A DNA stretch of 11,701 bases from Bacilli bacterium (GTDB lineage: Bacteria > Bacillota_I > Bacilli_A > ML615J-28 > CAG-698). The notes under the pieces are model-generated. The model was given only the letters and a program-made list of their open reading frames with translations. It made no database searches and had not been told where the DNA came from. Position 1 is the stretch's first letter. Each line of letters opens with the position of its first letter. Positions 5,189 through 11,701 of this stretch are shown one piece after another. The stretch lies in NCBI GenBank assembly GCA_016282055.1, contig JAEEJT010000109.1:1-11701 (forward strand), written 5' to 3'. The translations under genes were made by a program, and so were the position numbers.

Positions 5189-6550
5189 TTATAGTTCAAT
5201 ATTTCTTTCAATAATTTGTTGTCTTAATAAATCAGCTTTAGCAAAATCTTTAGCTTTTTTAGCTTCATTCCAAGACTTAACTAGGATAATATCATTTAAT
5301 GATAAAGGCTTAATATCAACATCAATTCCAAGAACCCATAACATAGATTTTAATGCAAGGAATAATTCTTGTAATAAACTTACTGGAGTATTACTATTTC
5401 TAATTAAAGTATTAATCATTTTTGTAGTTTTAAAAATAGCAGTAATAGCATTAGGTGTATTAAAATCACAACTCATACTCTCAACAAATTCATTAACTAA
5501 ACCATTGACTTCATCATTCTTATAATTTAAGCAATAATCTTTCATTATTAAATTATCATCAATTTCAAGTTTTCTATATAATGAAACATATGTCTTACGA
5601 ATCTTTTCGTAATCAGTTTTAGATTGTTCAGCAAGACTTTCTTGATAATTAATAAGTTGACGATAAGGAACATTTAACATCATTAATCTATAAACTTGAC
5701 TACCAAGTTCACTAACAAGTTCATCAGCCCAAATAACATTTCCTAAAGATTTACTCATCTTAGTTCCAGCCAAATCAACTCTACCATTATGCATCCAATA
5801 ATTAGCAATCTTATGATTAGAAACACATAAAGATTGAGCAATCTCATTATCATGATGAGGAAACTTTAAATCAAATCCTCCACCATGAATATCAATCATC
5901 CCTTGGAAAATATTATTTATCATTACAACACATTCAGTATGCCATCCAGGTCTACCATCACCCCAAGGACTAGGCCACTTAACACCAACATCAGTCTTTT
6001 TCCACAATGTAAAATCTATAGGATTACGTTTTTTATCACTATTTTCAATTCTAACACCATTTAAAAGATTATCAATACTTTGACCACTTAAAATGCCATA
6101 TTCTTGAATTTTACATACATCAAAGTAAACATCACCATCAACAACATACGCTCCACCATTTTCAACCATTTGTTCAATGAAAGCAATAATTTCTTCCATA
6201 TTCTCAGTAACTCTTGGATTATAATCATGTGGTAAACAATTTAAATTCTTATAAAGTTCTAATATAACTTTAATATATTTTTCAGCAACCTCGACTTCAG
6301 TTGTATTAGTTTCTATAGCTTTTTTTATAATCTTATCATCAATATCAGTAAAGTTGGAAACATAAGTAACTTTATAACCCAAAAACTTAAAGAATCTTGC
6401 TACAACGTCAAAGAATATAACAGGACGAGAATTACCTATATGTAATCTATTATATACAGTAGGTCCACAGACATACATAGAAACCTCATTTTCTTTAATT
6501 GGTTTAAATTCTTCTACTTTATTTGTTAATGAATTATAAATTTTAATCAT
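5189..6550 (-). CDS. cysS: cysteinyl-tRNA synthetase
   Basis: Charges tRNA-Cys with cysteine at the expense of ATP; a class I enzyme of the cytoplasm. I start at ATG 6550, where GGAG (6559-6562) is 8 bases upstream and the product begins MIKIYNSLTNKVEEF. The frame stays open to an ATG at 6583, but that copy would include the ribosome binding site and most of the promoter -10. The length is 453 aa. Visible features are Cys28, Cys207, His232 and Glu236 (zinc ligands), HIGN at 37-40, and KMSKS at 264-268. The C-terminus ends QQIIERNIEL and lacks the EDTPQGTRW-type tail usual in the family, stopping exactly at the mrnC start. Confidence 0.97.
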   Translation of the reverse strand: MIKIYNSLTNKVEEFKPIKENEVSMYVCGPTVYNRLHIGNSRPVIFFDVVARFFKFLGYKVTYVSNFTDIDDKIIKKAIETNTTEVEVAEKYIKVILELYKNLNCLPHDYNPRVTENMEEIIAFIEQMVENGGAYVVDGDVYFDVCKIQEYGILSGQSIDNLLNGVRIENSDKKRNPIDFTLWKKTDVGVKWPSPWGDGRPGWHTECVVMINNIFQGMIDIHGGGFDLKFPHHDNEIAQSLCVSNHKIANYWMHNGRVDLAGTKMSKSLGNVIWADELVSELGSQVYRLMMLNVPYRQLINYQESLAEQSKTDYEKIRKTYVSLYRKLEIDDNLIMKDYCLNYKNDEVNGLVNEFVESMSCDFNTPNAITAIFKTTKMINTLIRNSNTPVSLLQELFLALKSMLWVLGIDVDIKPLSLNDIILVKSWNEAKKAKDFAKADLLRQQIIERNIEL

Positions 6551-6574
6551 ATGTATATCTCCTTTTATTAATAT

Positions 6575-6603
6575 ATTATACAAAAAAAAGCCAAAAAAGT
6601 AAA
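6575..6603 (-). promoter_or_regulatory. sigma-A promoter for cysS-mrnC-rlmB
   Basis: TTTACT (6598-6603), 17 bases, TATAAT (6575-6580) on the minus strand. The start site should lie near 6568, giving a leader under 20 bases. A T-box, common before Firmicutes aminoacyl-tRNA synthetase genes, cannot fit. Confidence 0.88.
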
Positions 6604-6610
6604 TATCAAA

Positions 6611-6646
6611 CTATAATCAAAAAAGAATCTAATTACTTAGATTCTT
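6611..6646 (-). terminator. terminator of the two-component operon, overlapping the kinase stop
   Basis: AAGAATCTAA pairs with TTAGATTCTT (6637-6646 with 6623-6632), a perfect 10-bp stem with a 4-base loop, followed by a short T run. The kinase TAA (6645-6647) lies at the base of the hairpin. Confidence 0.9.
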
Positions 6647-8030
6647 ATTTTTGATTTCTAATTGGTAAAGTAACAATAATCTTAGTACCTTTTGGTAAAT
6701 TATGATCACCAGTAATTTTACCTTTATGTTGTAAAACAATAGTTTTAGCAATAGAAAGACCTAAACCAGTTCCTCCTCTTTCTCTACTTCTTGTTTTATC
6801 TTCTCTATAAAAACGCTCAAACATCTTATTCTTAGTTTCATCACTAATACCAATTCCAGTATCAGAAACAATAATATCATATTCAGCATTTTTCTTATTA
6901 ATAGTTATATTAATACTATCATTCTCATTAGTATACTTGATAGCATTATCAAGTAAAATCATAACAAGTTGAACAATTTTTTCTTTATCAATAATACTAT
7001 TAACTTCATCAATATTTATAGTAAATACTTTATTATTTATTTCACAAATTTCTTTAAATGCTTGAATTGTATCACATAAAACATCACCAACATTCTCAAA
7101 AGAATAATTCATAACAGCAGAATTATTATCACTTTTAGCAAGAGCCAGTAATTCTGTTGTTAATTTATTAAGTCTTTGAACCTCATTTAACGATATAGCA
7201 ATATCTTCACTTACATCAAGTATTGTTGCATCAGATTTAGTTAATATATTTTCAAGTTTACTTTGAACAATTGCAAGTGGAGTTCTTAATTCATGACTAG
7301 CATCACTTACAAAACTCAATTGTTTTTGTAAACTTAAATCAATAGGTTTAATAGCATTACTTGTTAATAAGACAGATGCAAACGCACCAACAACAAGTAC
7401 AATAAGCCCCATTATTAAATATATCTGAATAAGATTATTTTTACTTGCAATTTCAGGATTACACATTATTAATAACTTACAATACTTTGCAGGATTTTGA
7501 GGAATATTAGGATTATTAGCAAGTTGAAAAGAAACAGTAATAAAATTATAAATAGAACCATCACTTAATTCAACAGTTTCAAACTCATATATCTTAAACA
7601 ATTCATCATTAATCTCACAAAGATCAGAATTCTTAACTACAGCAAAGCATTTATCTTCATCATTCTTATATTCCCATGTATCATAATTAGGAACTAAATA
7701 ATTAAGTAATTGATGAGAATAATTCTTAACCCATTCTTGTTTAACATCATCATAAAATGAAGTAATACCACCTTGTTTATCATAATAAATTGCCATAACA
7801 CGAGCATTCTTTATACCTAATCTATTATAATTATACAAAGGATCAAAAGATAGTTTAGTGTACTCTTCTAGTTCTTTTTCTAAATCTCTATAAAAAACAC
7901 CATTAACAACCATAATTGATGAAAAAAAGAAAATCAAGAAAACAGCTAAAAATGCAGAAAAGTTTGTAATTATTAACTTTATATATTGTTTTTTAATTTG
8001 TTTATTTTCAAAACTATTATTCTTTTTCAC
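6645..8030 (-). CDS. CiaH-like membrane sensor histidine kinase
   Basis: A sensor kinase of 461 aa, partner of the response regulator just upstream. Membrane spans at about 18-44 and 201-225 flank an extracytoplasmic domain of about 155 residues. No clear HAMP domain follows. Then come the dimerization/phosphoacceptor motif SFVSDASHELRTPLAIVQ with His246, the N box LLDNAIKYT (359-367), the G1 box DTGIGI (390-395), MFERFY (403-408) and the G2 box GGTGLGLSI (419-427). The stretch from QKQLSFV to LLALAKSDN, including DATILDVSEDIAISLNEV, resembles streptococcal CiaH as I remember it. It starts with GTG at 8030, overlapping the regulator by 14 bases; the GGAG beside the GTG is too close for a normal site, so coupled translation is likely. 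The signal is unknown. Confidence 0.93.
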   Translation of the reverse strand: MKKNNSFENKQIKKQYIKLIITNFSAFLAVFLIFFFSSIMVVNGVFYRDLEKELEEYTKLSFDPLYNYNRLGIKNARVMAIYYDKQGGITSFYDDVKQEWVKNYSHQLLNYLVPNYDTWEYKNDEDKCFAVVKNSDLCEINDELFKIYEFETVELSDGSIYNFITVSFQLANNPNIPQNPAKYCKLLIMCNPEIASKNNLIQIYLIMGLIVLVVGAFASVLLTSNAIKPIDLSLQKQLSFVSDASHELRTPLAIVQSKLENILTKSDATILDVSEDIAISLNEVQRLNKLTTELLALAKSDNNSAVMNYSFENVGDVLCDTIQAFKEICEINNKVFTINIDEVNSIIDKEKIVQLVMILLDNAIKYTNENDSINITINKKNAEYDIIVSDTGIGISDETKNKMFERFYREDKTRSRERGGTGLGLSIAKTIVLQHKGKITGDHNLPKGTKIIVTLPIRNQK

Positions 8031-8688
8031 TCCACATATAACCTACATTTCTTAAAGTTTTTAAATAATTATGATATCCATATTCTTTTAAACATTTTCT
8101 AAGACCGCTAATGTATACTTCAACAACACTCCAAATAGTATCACATTCAAATCCCCATATTCTATTAAATAATTGTTCTTTAGTAATAATAATATCCTTA
8201 TTACGAACAAGATACTCTAATATATCATATGGTTTACCAACTAAATCAAGTTTATTTCCATCAATACTAACACTTTTATGAACAAGATCAAACTTCATTC
8301 CTTTAAATGTTAAATTCAAACCACTAAAATTATTATTATATCTTCTAAGAATTGCACTAACTCTAGCAATTAACTCATCACGTGCAAAAGGTTTTGTCAT
8401 ATAATCATCAGCACCTAACCCTAAACCTTTAACTTTATCATCAGTGGTGTCCTTTGCTGTTAACATTAAAACAGGACATGTTGAAATTTTACGAATATGT
8501 TCTAATACTTGAAATCCATCTATTCCAGGAAGCATAACATCAAGAATAACTAAATCATAAATATCTTGTTCGACTTGATAAGATGCATCATCGCCATCAA
8601 AAGATTGATCAATGTCGCCAAATTGTTTTAACATTTCAGAAATGCTATTATTTAAGTTTTTATCATCTTCTACGATTAGTAGTTTCAT
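8017..8688 (-). CDS. CiaR-like OmpR-family response regulator
   Basis: A DNA-binding response regulator of 223 aa. The receiver domain (about 1-116) has the acidic pocket Glu7-Asp8-Asp9, phosphoacceptor Asp50 in LVILDVMLPG, Thr77 and Lys99 (MTKPF). A winged helix (about 126-219) follows, with recognition-helix region SVVEVYISGLRKCL and wing TLRNVGYMW. LFNRIWGFECDTIWSVVEVYI is close to CiaR of streptococci as I recall it. GAGGTGAT precedes the ATG at 8688. The promoter carries a CiaR-type direct repeat, so autoregulation is likely. I withhold a symbol because the regulon in this organism is unknown. Confidence 0.95.
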   Translation of the reverse strand: MKLLIVEDDKNLNNSISEMLKQFGDIDQSFDGDDASYQVEQDIYDLVILDVMLPGIDGFQVLEHIRKISTCPVLMLTAKDTTDDKVKGLGLGADDYMTKPFARDELIARVSAILRRYNNNFSGLNLTFKGMKFDLVHKSVSIDGNKLDLVGKPYDILEYLVRNKDIIITKEQLFNRIWGFECDTIWSVVEVYISGLRKCLKEYGYHNYLKTLRNVGYMWSEKE

Positions 8689-8711
8689 TTTATCACCTCT
8701 AATTTAATATA

Positions 8712-8744
8712 ATTTTAATTCATAAAACTTAATTTAATCTTAAA
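8712..8744 (-). promoter_or_regulatory. CiaR-type direct repeat and -10 in the regulator promoter
   Basis: The minus strand reads TTTAAG (8739-8744), ATTAA, ATTAAG (8728-8733), then ten bases, then TAAAAT (8712-8717). The CiaR site known from Streptococcus pneumoniae is NTTAAG-N5-WTTAAG in place of a -35, about ten bases before the -10. Both sequence and spacing agree. The start site would fall about 20 bases before the regulator ATG. I found no second pair of this kind elsewhere in the window. Confidence 0.65.
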
Positions 8745-8834
8745 TTAATAAAATTAATAATTAAATTTTTCCTAAAAATTATATATAATAAAATGACATA
8801 TATTTATATTTTACAATAAAAAATAAAATAAATC

Positions 8835-8863
8835 TATACTTTTTTTTTTAGTTATGTTATAAT
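8835..8863 (+). promoter_or_regulatory. extended -10 promoter for queT
   Basis: TGTTATAAT (8855-8863) is a perfect -10 with the TG extension; TATACT at 8835-8840 is a weak -35 at 17 bases. The start site should be near 8870, directly at the riboswitch. The rest of the gap between this promoter and the divergent regulator promoter (about 8745-8834) is AT-rich and shows no gene. Confidence 0.8.
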
Positions 8864-8870
8864 ACTAGTC

Positions 8871-8915
8871 TGGATGTTGCCTTGATTAACCATCCAAATA
8901 AATAAAACAAGGAGG
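8871..8915 (+). promoter_or_regulatory. preQ1-I riboswitch, translational
   Basis: GGATG (8872-8876) pairs with CATCC (8891-8895) as P1. An A-rich strand, AAATAAATAAAA, follows, and CAAGG (8908-8912) can pair with CCTTG in the loop (8880-8884) to close the H-type pseudoknot. TTAAC just before the 3' P1 strand resembles the ligand-reading part of the Thermoanaerobacter preQ1-I aptamer, making C8890 the likely preQ1-pairing base. The CAAGG overlaps the Shine-Dalgarno GGAGG (8911-8915), so ligand should reduce translation of queT. The downstream gene being a queuosine-precursor transporter supports the call. Confidence 0.85.
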
Positions 8916-8920
8916 AAAAT

Positions 8921-9424
8921 ATGAATACTAAGGTAAAAACTATTACACGTTTAGCAATAGTTGCTGCTTTATATGTTGTCCTAACAGTATTAATTCAACC
9001 ACTTTCATATGGTATGATGCAATTTAGAGTATCAGAAATATTAGTATTACTATGCTTCTATAGAAAAGATTATTCAATTGCACTTATTGTTGGAACATTT
9101 ATCGCTAATTTCTTTAGCCCTACAGCATTATATGATGTACCTTTTGGTACTGTAGCAACAGCTCTTGCAGTAGTAGGCGTTATGCTTTCTAAGAAAAAGT
9201 ATATTGCAATAATATACCCAGTAATCTCTAATGCTTTAATTGTTGGTCTAATGTTAGCAATAGCATATAAAGAACCATTCTTTATTAATGCATTATGGGT
9301 TGGATTAGGTGAAGCTGGCGTTATGGTAGTTGGTTTAATTATTTTCACATTATTAGAACGTAATAAACATTTCTACACTATAGTTGATGCAAATCAAAAT
9401 ATCAAAATTAAAGAGGTTCAATAG
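8921..9424 (+). CDS. queT: QueT-family queuosine-precursor ECF transporter S component
   Basis: A 167-aa membrane protein of the QueT family, the substrate-binding component that takes up preQ1 or a related precursor with the shared ECF energy module. About five hydrophobic segments are visible (roughly 10-28, 38-48, 53-68, 78-112 containing two, 122-145). Family-like motifs are QFRVSE (34-39) and DVPFGTVAT (72-80). The ATG at 8921 has GGAGG at 8911-8915, inside the preQ1 riboswitch pseudoknot. No ECF ATPase genes are nearby, as expected for a transporter sharing a common module. It is the only plus-strand gene in the window. Confidence 0.93.
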   Translation: MNTKVKTITRLAIVAALYVVLTVLIQPLSYGMMQFRVSEILVLLCFYRKDYSIALIVGTFIANFFSPTALYDVPFGTVATALAVVGVMLSKKKYIAIIYPVISNALIVGLMLAIAYKEPFFINALWVGLGEAGVMVVGLIIFTLLERNKHFYTIVDANQNIKIKEVQ

Positions 9425-9437
9425 AACCTCTTTTTTT
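9410..9437 (+). terminator. terminator after queT, overlapping its stop codon
   Basis: AAAGAGGTTC pairs with GAACCTCTTT (9410-9419 with 9424-9433) around a 4-base loop, then more T. The queT TAG (9422-9424) is in the loop and 3' arm. The convergent gene ends 11 bases further on. In the other direction the hairpin is followed by AATTTTGATATTTTG, so it may also stop that transcript, less strongly. Confidence 0.92.
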
Positions 9438-10035
9438 ATTTAAATAATTTGCTTATAACACTAACAACTTCTTTTATATCGCAATTACTTGTATTAACCA
9501 TTAGATCGTAATTGTCTTTGTCTCCCCATTTTCTTCCTGTAAAGAAATCATAATACTTTTCACGATTTTTATCAATCTTTTCCATTTCTTTTTTAAACTT
9601 TTTTAAAGGAAGATTAACATTTTCATTTCTTTCAATACATCTATTAAGTCTACTTTCCATAGATGCATAAACAAATATTTTATAAGGATTAAACTTATCT
9701 AAAATATAATCAGCACATCTACCAACAATAACACAATTAGATTTTTCAGCAAGTTCTCTTAAAATCTCACATTGAGCTTCGAAAATAGATTGAATTTGTT
9801 TAATCTCATAATCACTAGAATAGAACATACTTCTACCAATAGTAATTGGATATAATTGATGTGGCTCTTTCTCTACAACATTTTTAACATATTCTTCAGA
9901 TAATTCAGTCTTCTTAGCTATCTCACTAATAATTTGTTTGTCATAGTATTCATAACCAAGTTCTTCTGCAAGTCTTCTACCGAACTCACGTCCTCCGCTA
10001 CCAAATTGTCTACCAATTGTAATAATTTTATTCAT
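9436..10035 (-). CDS. cytidylate kinase-like family protein
   Basis: A 199-aa P-loop protein of the cytidylate-kinase-like (Cytidylate_kin2) family. The P-loop GRQFGSGGREFG is at about 8-19, CVIVGRCADYIL at 101-112, and the C-terminal DKNREKYYDFFTGRKWGD (155-172) and YDLMVNTS (176-183) are typical of the group. This family resembles nucleoside monophosphate kinases, but its substrate is not established, and it is distinct from the housekeeping Cmk. The ATG at 10035 has AAAGGAT upstream. It is a single-gene unit with two possible promoters, convergent with queT. Confidence 0.9.
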   Translation of the reverse strand: MNKIITIGRQFGSGGREFGRRLAEELGYEYYDKQIISEIAKKTELSEEYVKNVVEKEPHQLYPITIGRSMFYSSDYEIKQIQSIFEAQCEILRELAEKSNCVIVGRCADYILDKFNPYKIFVYASMESRLNRCIERNENVNLPLKKFKKEMEKIDKNREKYYDFFTGRKWGDKDNYDLMVNTSNCDIKEVVSVISKLFK

Positions 10036-10068
10036 AACATAATCCTTTCTTAATTATTTCTACAAATA

Positions 10069-10099
10069 ATTATACAATAAATTTTTTTAAAATTTTCAA
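10069..10099 (-). promoter_or_regulatory. possible proximal promoter of the cytidylate-kinase-like gene
   Basis: TATAAT (10069-10074) is perfect, but the best -35, TTGAAA (10094-10099), is 19 bases away, longer than ideal. The leader would be about 25 bases. Confidence 0.5.
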
Positions 10100-10142
10100 T
10101 AAAAAATAACAAAAACAATAAATACGACTATCTTATAATTCT

Positions 10143-10171
10143 ATTATATAATAAAATTATTATTTTATCAA
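10143..10171 (-). promoter_or_regulatory. distal promoter of the cytidylate-kinase-like gene
   Basis: TTGATA (10166-10171), 17 bases, TATAAT (10143-10148) on the minus strand, a near-consensus promoter. The transcript would have a leader of about 100 bases, AT-rich, in which I see no stable fold or short reading frame with a good ribosome binding site. Confidence 0.75.
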
Positions 10172-10180
10172 CAATTTAGA

Positions 10181-10212
10181 ATAAAAAAAATCATACTCAT
10201 TAGAGTATGATT
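10181..10212 (-). terminator. terminator after the AGCS symporter, overlapping its stop
   Basis: AATCATACTC pairs with GAGTATGATT (10203-10212 with 10189-10198), loop TAAT, followed on the minus strand by a run of T. The symporter TAA (10211-10213) overlaps the base of the stem. Confidence 0.92.
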
Positions 10213-11671
10213 AATTTGCTTCTGTTTTTAATTCATTTTCTTTTTTATTTTTTCTATTCTTAAAATAAGAAATTGTTTCTTTTGCAACAAGTCCACTTAA
10301 AGCAATTAAACCAATAAGATTTGGTAATGCCATTAAACCATTAAACATTGAAGCTATATTCCAAATAGTTTCAAGTGATAATAATGGAGTAATTGCAATA
10401 GTTGTAATATAAATAACTTTGTAGATATATAAAACAACTTTATTATTATTAGTTAAATATTCCATACACTTTTCACCATATACATTCCAACCAATAATAG
10501 TTGTAAATGCAAATGTTGAAATAGAAAGCATTACAATAATTGCAGCTGGTAAATGAGGAATATGTAATCCAATACTAAATGTATTAACGGCAATTTCAAT
10601 ACCTTTAACATTTTCACCAACATTATAAGAACCAGTAATAACAATACCAATACCAATTGTTAAACATAAAACCATTGTATCAATAAAAGTACTAGCCATA
10701 CAAACCATACCTTCATTAACAGGATTATCAGTTTGAGCACTAGCTAATGCAATAGGAGCACTACCTAAACCAGCTTCATTTGAAAATACACCTTTAGATA
10801 CACCTTGTCTTAAAGCAACAAGAATACCAAATCCAGCAGCACCACCAAACGCAGCTTTAAAGTTAAATGCTTCTTTAACAATAGTTAATAATGCACTAGG
10901 TACTTTATTTATATTAAATAATACAACAGCTAAACAAACTAAGAAATAACCAATTGCCATTACAGGAACTAAAATAGAACTCATTTTAGAAATTCTTTTG
11001 ATCCCTCCAATAATAGCAAATGCTGATAGTATTGTAACAATAGCACAAATAATAATACTTGCAATTGGAACACTAACACCAATAATATTAACTGTATTAG
11101 TTTTTTCTGGGTCAAATACTGAAACAACAGAATCACAAATTGAACTCATTTGAGTCATTGTACCAATTCCCATAATACAAGCTAAAGCTCCAAAAATAGC
11201 AAAGCAAATAGCAAGCCATTTCCATTTTTTACCCATACCATCTTCTATATAACAGAAAGGTCCACCAATAATAGTTCCATCTTCTTTTTGTCTTCTAAAT
11301 CTTATAGCAAGAAAACCTTCAGCATATTTTGTTGCCATACCAAGTATTGCAGCAACAATCATCCAAAACAAAGCACCAGGTCCACCAAGTTGAATAGCAC
11401 ATGCTATACCAACAATCTTACCAGTACCTAAAGTAGCAGCCATCGAAATACACAAAGCACCAAAACTGGATACTTCTCCACCACCACTTGTTTCATTGCT
11501 AACCATATATTTTAAAGATTCACCAACGTGTTTAAATTGGATTCCTCTCATCTTTATAGTTAAAATTAAACCTGCAGTCATTATTAAAATCAATAATGGA
11601 ATACCCCATACTATATTATCACATATATATTGGATAACACTTGAAGCACTTAAAAATCTCATTAAAAACAT
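10211..11671 (-). CDS. sodium:alanine/amino-acid symporter, AGCS family
   Basis: A 486-aa inner-membrane symporter of the AGCS family (alanine or glycine:cation symporter), importing small amino acids with sodium. About eleven hydrophobic spans are visible. Family signatures include SSFGALCISMAATLGTGKIV (about 68-87), LGGPGALFWM (95-104), GGPFCYIEDGMG (136-147) and VFSNEAGLGSAPIALASA (295-312). The first signature has Lys85 where GTGN is usual in the members I know. GGAG (11678-11681) lies 6 bases before the ATG at 11671, and a second in-frame Met lies 3 codons in. The C-terminal tail KNRKNKKENE is charged and cytoplasmic. Which amino acid it carries cannot be told. Its promoter probably lies beyond the right edge. 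Confidence 0.94.
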   Translation of the reverse strand: MFLMRFLSASSVIQYICDNIVWGIPLLILIMTAGLILTIKMRGIQFKHVGESLKYMVSNETSGGGEVSSFGALCISMAATLGTGKIVGIACAIQLGGPGALFWMIVAAILGMATKYAEGFLAIRFRRQKEDGTIIGGPFCYIEDGMGKKWKWLAICFAIFGALACIMGIGTMTQMSSICDSVVSVFDPEKTNTVNIIGVSVPIASIIICAIVTILSAFAIIGGIKRISKMSSILVPVMAIGYFLVCLAVVLFNINKVPSALLTIVKEAFNFKAAFGGAAGFGILVALRQGVSKGVFSNEAGLGSAPIALASAQTDNPVNEGMVCMASTFIDTMVLCLTIGIGIVITGSYNVGENVKGIEIAVNTFSIGLHIPHLPAAIIVMLSISTFAFTTIIGWNVYGEKCMEYLTNNNKVVLYIYKVIYITTIAITPLLSLETIWNIASMFNGLMALPNLIGLIALSGLVAKETISYFKNRKNKKENELKTEAN

Positions 11672-11701
11672 ATATATCTCCTACAAATATGATTTACACA
11701 A

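Noticed and set aside
6551..6583. Longer cysS starting at the ATG at 6583
   Set aside because: It would include the ribosome binding site and most of the promoter -10; the ATG at 6550 gives the normal N-terminus.
8764..8780. AATTTTT/AAAAATT inverted repeat between the divergent promoters
   Set aside because: Pure A-T stem in an extremely AT-rich gap; expected by chance and with no T tract or known operator pattern.
9070..9348. Minus-strand open frame inside queT
   Set aside because: It lies wholly within a well-recognised membrane-protein gene on the other strand and looks like its shadow.
1..11701. Mobile elements, CRISPR arrays, tRNA or rRNA genes, toxin-antitoxin or defence systems
   Set aside because: No transposase, integrase, long inverted or direct repeats, repeat-spacer pattern or cloverleaf was seen; the genes are housekeeping, regulatory and transport.

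Overview
The window looks like a piece of a low-GC Firmicutes (Bacilli-side) chromosome, possibly a gut-type Erysipelotrichia or RF39-like lineage. It is very AT-rich, has strong GGAGG ribosome binding sites and consensus sigma-A promoters, and keeps the Bacillus-type order cysS, mrnC, rlmB, sigH, rpmG, secE, nusG, rplK, rplA, rplJ. TGA serves as a stop (mrnC) and TGG encodes Trp, so the mycoplasma code is not used. The lineage below class is a guess.

Positions 1-6603 hold this conserved block, all on the minus strand. cysS-mrnC-rlmB form a tight operon with its own promoter and terminator. A divergent sigma-70 family gene sits at the sigH position, and the usual rae1 (yacP) gene between rlmB and sigH is missing. 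A strong promoter then drives rpmG-secE-nusG, which ends in a terminator. Another near-perfect promoter drives rplK-rplA and on towards rplJ, which is cut by the window edge. Ribosomal autoregulation is visible: hairpins resembling the L1 site of 23S rRNA lie before rplK and before rplA, and an L10 leader with an attenuator lies before rplJ.

Positions 6617-8744 hold a two-component operon on the minus strand. Its response regulator and histidine kinase resemble streptococcal CiaR and CiaH. The promoter carries a direct repeat matching the streptococcal CiaR site, placed exactly ten bases from the -10, which suggests that the regulator site has been conserved along with the protein.

Positions 8835-9437 hold the only plus-strand gene, a QueT-family queuosine-precursor transporter. 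It is preceded by a preQ1-I riboswitch whose pseudoknot takes in the Shine-Dalgarno sequence. Convergent to it is a cytidylate-kinase-like gene with two possible promoters, then an AGCS-family sodium:amino-acid symporter running to the right edge.

I see no mobile element, CRISPR array, tRNA, rRNA or clearly undescribed multi-gene system. What stands out is regulatory: the CiaR-type operator, the pair of L1 mimics, and intrinsic terminators that repeatedly overlap stop codons.
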